25,379 nucleotides of DNA, from assembly GCA_004376785.1 (NCBI GenBank), contig SOIY01000285.1, forward strand, positions 1 to 25,379, read 5' to 3'. Under the pieces are notes generated by a model that worked only from the letters and a program-made list of their open reading frames with translations, was not told the origin of the DNA and did not search any database. This document shows, piece after piece, positions 22,749 to 25,379 of this stretch (position 1 is the stretch's first letter; every line of letters starts with the position of its first letter). Origin of the DNA: Candidatus Stahliibacteriota bacterium. Lineage in GTDB: Bacteria; Hydrothermota; Tepidihabitantia; SM23-42. The position numbers and the translations under genes were made by a program.

Positions 22749-23870
22749 TCATATTTTATATAGTTCCAGATGCATTTTTGCTACAGATGCCCACGAGGTT
22801 TTGTTTCGGTACTCTTCAATCTGTGTAAGGATATAATTCCTGAAATCCGTGTCCTGGAAGAGTCTTATTCCTGTTTTCGCAATGCCTGAAGAATTATATG
22901 GCAGGATTAATAGTTCATCAGAGATATTCTCCAACTCTTCAAATTTTGGAATTCTTGAGGCGATAATCGGTTTTTTTGCACCAATTGAAAGATGGAATGA
23001 GCCGGATGCTGAGCGATCCTCTTCATAATACGGAAAAAGCACCAAGTCCGATGCACCTAAAATGTACGGGATATCTTCATTCGGAAAGAATTTATTGGGA
23101 AAGATTATTCGTGATTGAAGGGTGAGTTCCTCTATTTTTTTCTTCATAAACTCCAGATATTTTTTTTGTTTTTTATCTGCTGTAGGTGCAAGACCACCTG
23201 CTATAAAAAGATAGGCATTAATATTGTTTTCAATTATTTCTTTAAGTGCCTCGAGCATTATATGGAGACATTTATGGGGTTTAACAAATCCAAAACTTAA
23301 AATGATCTTTCCATCCTGAGGTAATCCAAGCTTCTTTCTCGATCTTTGCCTATTTTTATTACTGAGCTCTGAACCATGGGGGACGACATTAATCTTTTTG
23401 CTTGATATACCAAGTCTTTGAAGAATTGCCTTTTGAGACTCAAGATGAACAATTACTGCATCAGCAAGTTGGGCAATTTTTTGTGCATACTTTTCATCTA
23501 CCGCACCTCGCTCAGAAAATTGGGCTGGTCGTATACAGTGTATTGTTATTACAAGTTTCACCTGTCCTTTTAGTCTTTCAAGTAATCGCGGCAGCCGTTC
23601 ATCAAATTTATAAATACTGTACTCATGCTGGATATGTACCGTATCAAAATTTCTGGTTTGATTAAAGATTGTCTCTGGATAATCTTCATTCCGCCTCCAG
23701 CATGGAATTACCTTAAAATTTTCTTCGTCTACGGGCGATGCTTCATTTTCTGCAATTATTGAAATTTTTAATTTTGGCTCTACCGTCTTTATTCCGTGAA
23801 CAAGATAGTCAGTATATGTAGCAATACCACAGTGTTGTGGTAAATATGTTGAAACATAGGCTAAGCTCAT
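22749..23870 (-). CDS. GT4 glycosyltransferase, probably mannosyltransferase-like
   Basis: A 373-residue GT-B protein. N-terminal AYVSTYLPQHCGIATYTDYL (4-23) is typical of GT4 enzymes. IHCIRPAQFSERG, NVVPHGSELS (161-170), LSFGFVKPHKCLHIMLEAL and the donor region ASDLVLFPYYEEDRSASGSFHLSIGAKKPIIAS (273-305) follow. The first Glu of the EX7E motif is in a YYEEDRSASG context, not EPFG. Its ATG overlaps the IPCT/DIPPS stop by 4 bp, so it is coupled to inositol-phosphate synthesis. One hypothesis is mannosylation of the di-inositol product, as known in Thermotoga. The GH130 gene follows after 56 bp. Confidence 0.85.
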   Translation of the reverse strand: MSLAYVSTYLPQHCGIATYTDYLVHGIKTVEPKLKISIIAENEASPVDEENFKVIPCWRRNEDYPETIFNQTRNFDTVHIQHEYSIYKFDERLPRLLERLKGQVKLVITIHCIRPAQFSERGAVDEKYAQKIAQLADAVIVHLESQKAILQRLGISSKKINVVPHGSELSNKNRQRSRKKLGLPQDGKIILSFGFVKPHKCLHIMLEALKEIIENNINAYLFIAGGLAPTADKKQKKYLEFMKKKIEELTLQSRIIFPNKFFPNEDIPYILGASDLVLFPYYEEDRSASGSFHLSIGAKKPIIASRIPKFEELENISDELLILPYNSSGIAKTGIRLFQDTDFRNYILTQIEEYRNKTSWASVAKMHLELYKI

Positions 23871-25180
23871 GCCCTTGCCAGAACAACTACCCTCCGCATA
23901 TTCTCGACATTCATTATTATCGCAATAGCAAGTAGTGCAAGGATAGGTAGATTTAATACGCCGCCAAGAAAGATAATAAAGATTCTTAAATCTCTGCCTA
24001 TCCTGAAATACCGATGAACTTTGCTCTTCATAAGACTGTCATATTTATCTGCCGTGTAGCTGTTGATTAATGAGCCAATTAATGCTAAAAATCCAATGAA
24101 GATAATAGATATACTACCAGTGATTTGAAATGTATGGTAGGTTAGACCAAATAGTAGAAAAGCATCAGCATATCTATCTAAAACCGCATCAAACCAACCA
24201 CCAAATTCAGTTTCTAAAAATTTCAGTCGTGCAATCTCGCCATCACAGCCATCGAGAATAGAAGTAAATTGAGCAAGAGTCGCACCGATTAGGAGGTTAA
24301 TGTATCCCTTGTGAAAAAAGAATAGTACACTAATGATTGAAAGAAAGAAACAGAGCAGTGTAATTGTATTGGGTTGAATTTTGGTTCTCAAAAGAAGTTT
24401 TGTAATCGGGATAGATATTGGCCTATTTATATATCTTGAAATAAAACCGTCAGATTGTTTCTTTGTCGAGATATTCAACAGATAATCTTCAGCCAGTTTT
24501 AATCTCACCGCATCATCAACATCAATCCAGTAATTCCCATCAATATCACAGGTTTTAACCTTACCCCTTTTTGCCAAGAGTTTTATTCCACCGGATAGGG
24601 ATGTGTCTCCTCTTTTTGAACTCTGCTCAATTGCCCTGAAGATTGCAGGTGTACAGAGGAATATACCTGTATCATAGGCATTATACTCTTTAAGATTTTT
24701 CCCGATGTCTAAAATCTTTTCATCTTTAACAAATACTTTTGTAGCATCTTCTTCATCAACAAACTTATTTCTTTTAATATTAGAATCAATTGCTAAAACG
24801 ACCTCATCATTATGAATCTTTCTGTTTTTTAATTTCTCAATAATATTTTTATTGAAAATATGGTCACTCATTAATAGAATAAAATTGTCATTTATAGTAT
24901 CCGCTGCCCTTAATACTGATATACCATTTTCTTTTTTCCATTCATCATTATGCAGGCAGGTAATTTTTATATTTCTTTTTTTACTAAAGGTTTCTAAATA
25001 ATCTCTAAGCCTTTTGCCATTATAACCAGTTACCACACAAAAATCGTCTAAACCAGCTTTTCTGGCAAGCAAAATAACTCTTGCAATAAGTGGTATTCCC
25101 ATTAAAAATGCCAATGGTTTTAAGCTTGACTTTGATGCGAGCCTTGTGCCTTCTCCACTTGCAATTATAAGACATTTCAT
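23867..25180 (-). CDS. Bifunctional inositol-1-phosphate cytidylyltransferase / di-myo-inositol-phosphate-phosphate synthase
   Basis: The start is ATG 25180 (437 residues) with Shine-Dalgarno AAAAGGAGGTG nine bases upstream; a TTG six bases earlier is too close to it. The N-terminal nucleotidyltransferase has IIASGEGTRL (5-14), LMSDH and YWIDVDD. The C-terminal CDP-alcohol phosphatidyltransferase domain begins near DGFISRYINRPIS and has DGEIAR (313-318), then G327, D331, D335, with multiple membrane helices. The layout and wording closely follow the Archaeoglobus IPCT/DIPPS fusion, which makes CDP-inositol and then DIPP, precursor of the thermoprotective solute di-myo-inositol phosphate. Use of CDP-inositol for a phospholipid is an alternative. 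No inositol-1-phosphate synthase is in the window. It is first in the operon with GT4, GH130 and acylphosphatase. Confidence 0.9.
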   Translation of the reverse strand: MKCLIIASGEGTRLASKSSLKPLAFLMGIPLIARVILLARKAGLDDFCVVTGYNGKRLRDYLETFSKKRNIKITCLHNDEWKKENGISVLRAADTINDNFILLMSDHIFNKNIIEKLKNRKIHNDEVVLAIDSNIKRNKFVDEEDATKVFVKDEKILDIGKNLKEYNAYDTGIFLCTPAIFRAIEQSSKRGDTSLSGGIKLLAKRGKVKTCDIDGNYWIDVDDAVRLKLAEDYLLNISTKKQSDGFISRYINRPISIPITKLLLRTKIQPNTITLLCFFLSIISVLFFFHKGYINLLIGATLAQFTSILDGCDGEIARLKFLETEFGGWFDAVLDRYADAFLLFGLTYHTFQITGSISIIFIGFLALIGSLINSYTADKYDSLMKSKVHRYFRIGRDLRIFIIFLGGVLNLPILALLAIAIIMNVENMRRVVVLARA

Positions 25181-25187
25181 GTTCAAT

Positions 25188-25379
25188 CACCTCCTTTTCT
25201 ATGGATTGATTGCTGTAATTTATATTTTCTTATCTACTATTAAAATATTAATTCTAGATAAGTGCTTATTTCGTTCGCTCTACTGATTAAGACCGCAAAA
25301 GGCGATTTAGCCGTTTCCAGAATAGCTCACTAAACAGAATTCCGTACTTTTTACCTTTTCGCCCTGCTTCTTATTTAAA
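25188..25379. other. Window-edge region upstream of IPCT/DIPPS, without a clear gene
   Basis: Apart from the Shine-Dalgarno of the IPCT/DIPPS gene (about 25188-25197), no complete gene is visible. An AT-rich stretch (25201-25260) has a weak TATAAA on the minus strand but no good -35 box. On the minus strand 25371-25291 is a 27-codon stretch open between stops, basic and aromatic (KKYGILFSELFWKRLN), with no start codon; it may be chance or gene debris. Confidence 0.4.

Noticed and set aside
25291..25371. 27-codon open stretch on the minus strand
   Set aside because: No start codon and too short to assign; possibly gene debris.

Overview
The window (AT-rich, roughly 38-40% G+C by eye, tightly packed, many 1-28 bp gene overlaps) looks like chromosome of an anaerobic, probably thermophilic, diderm bacterium from a poorly cultured lineage; the gene mix would suit candidate phyla such as WOR-3/Stahlbacteria, but that assignment is inference. 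The diderm reading rests on a TonB-dependent-receptor-like barrel protein. The thermophile and anaerobe reading rests on a GH57 glucanotransferase/amylase, a bifunctional inositol-phosphate cytidylyltransferase/DIPP synthase, and an iron-sulfur-rich NuoEFG plus NfnAB set. Nothing looks like a phage, plasmid or CRISPR region.

Layout. (1) 1-2161, minus: a uridine-kinase-like nucleoside kinase with a ThrRS-like N-terminus (cut by the window edge) downstream of a YggS/PLP-homeostasis gene. (2) 2338-3470, plus: ribosomal protein L28 and a UbiA-type membrane prenyltransferase, separated from yggS by a small MITE-like inverted repeat. (3) 11951 down to 3484, minus: a tightly coupled eight-gene run: outer-membrane receptor-like barrel, PTS EIIB, GH57 enzyme, PTS EIIC, EIID, HPr, EI, and a bifunctional phosphoglucose/phosphomannose isomerase. 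It reads as a nearly self-contained unit from sugar binding at the outer membrane to fructose-6-phosphate, but no EIIA is encoded here and HPr carries Leu where Arg17 is expected. (4) 12217-19703, plus: NuoE, NuoF and NuoG-like subunits, then NfnA and NfnB, then a small P-loop kinase; this is a soluble NAD(P)H/ferredoxin electron-transfer module with neither a hydrogenase H-cluster domain nor membrane subunits. (5) 19773-21044, plus: a GT4 glycosyltransferase of sucrose-phosphate-synthase type. (6) 25180 down to 21248, minus: IPCT/DIPP synthase fusion, GT4 glycosyltransferase, GH130 protein and acylphosphatase, a likely operon for inositol-phosphate or mannoside solutes (or lipid head groups).

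Regulatory DNA is unusually readable. Three promoters have the exact form TTGACA-N16-TATAAT and a fourth has TTGAAT-N16-TATAAT. For yggS, the receptor gene and nuoE the -10 box ends only 6-9 nt before the start codon, implying leaderless or nearly leaderless mRNAs, while rpmB and the IPCT/DIPPS gene have good Shine-Dalgarno sequences. Between the divergent PTS and NuoEFG-Nfn operons lie four copies of a 12-mer (GATTACRRTGAT-like), two per strand, each pair spaced 20 bp and all placed with exact dyad symmetry about base 12068, flanked by two hairpins. This is the strongest candidate for an undescribed regulatory element. A second dense cluster of hairpins, with two alternative pairings, fills the convergent gap 21045-21256.
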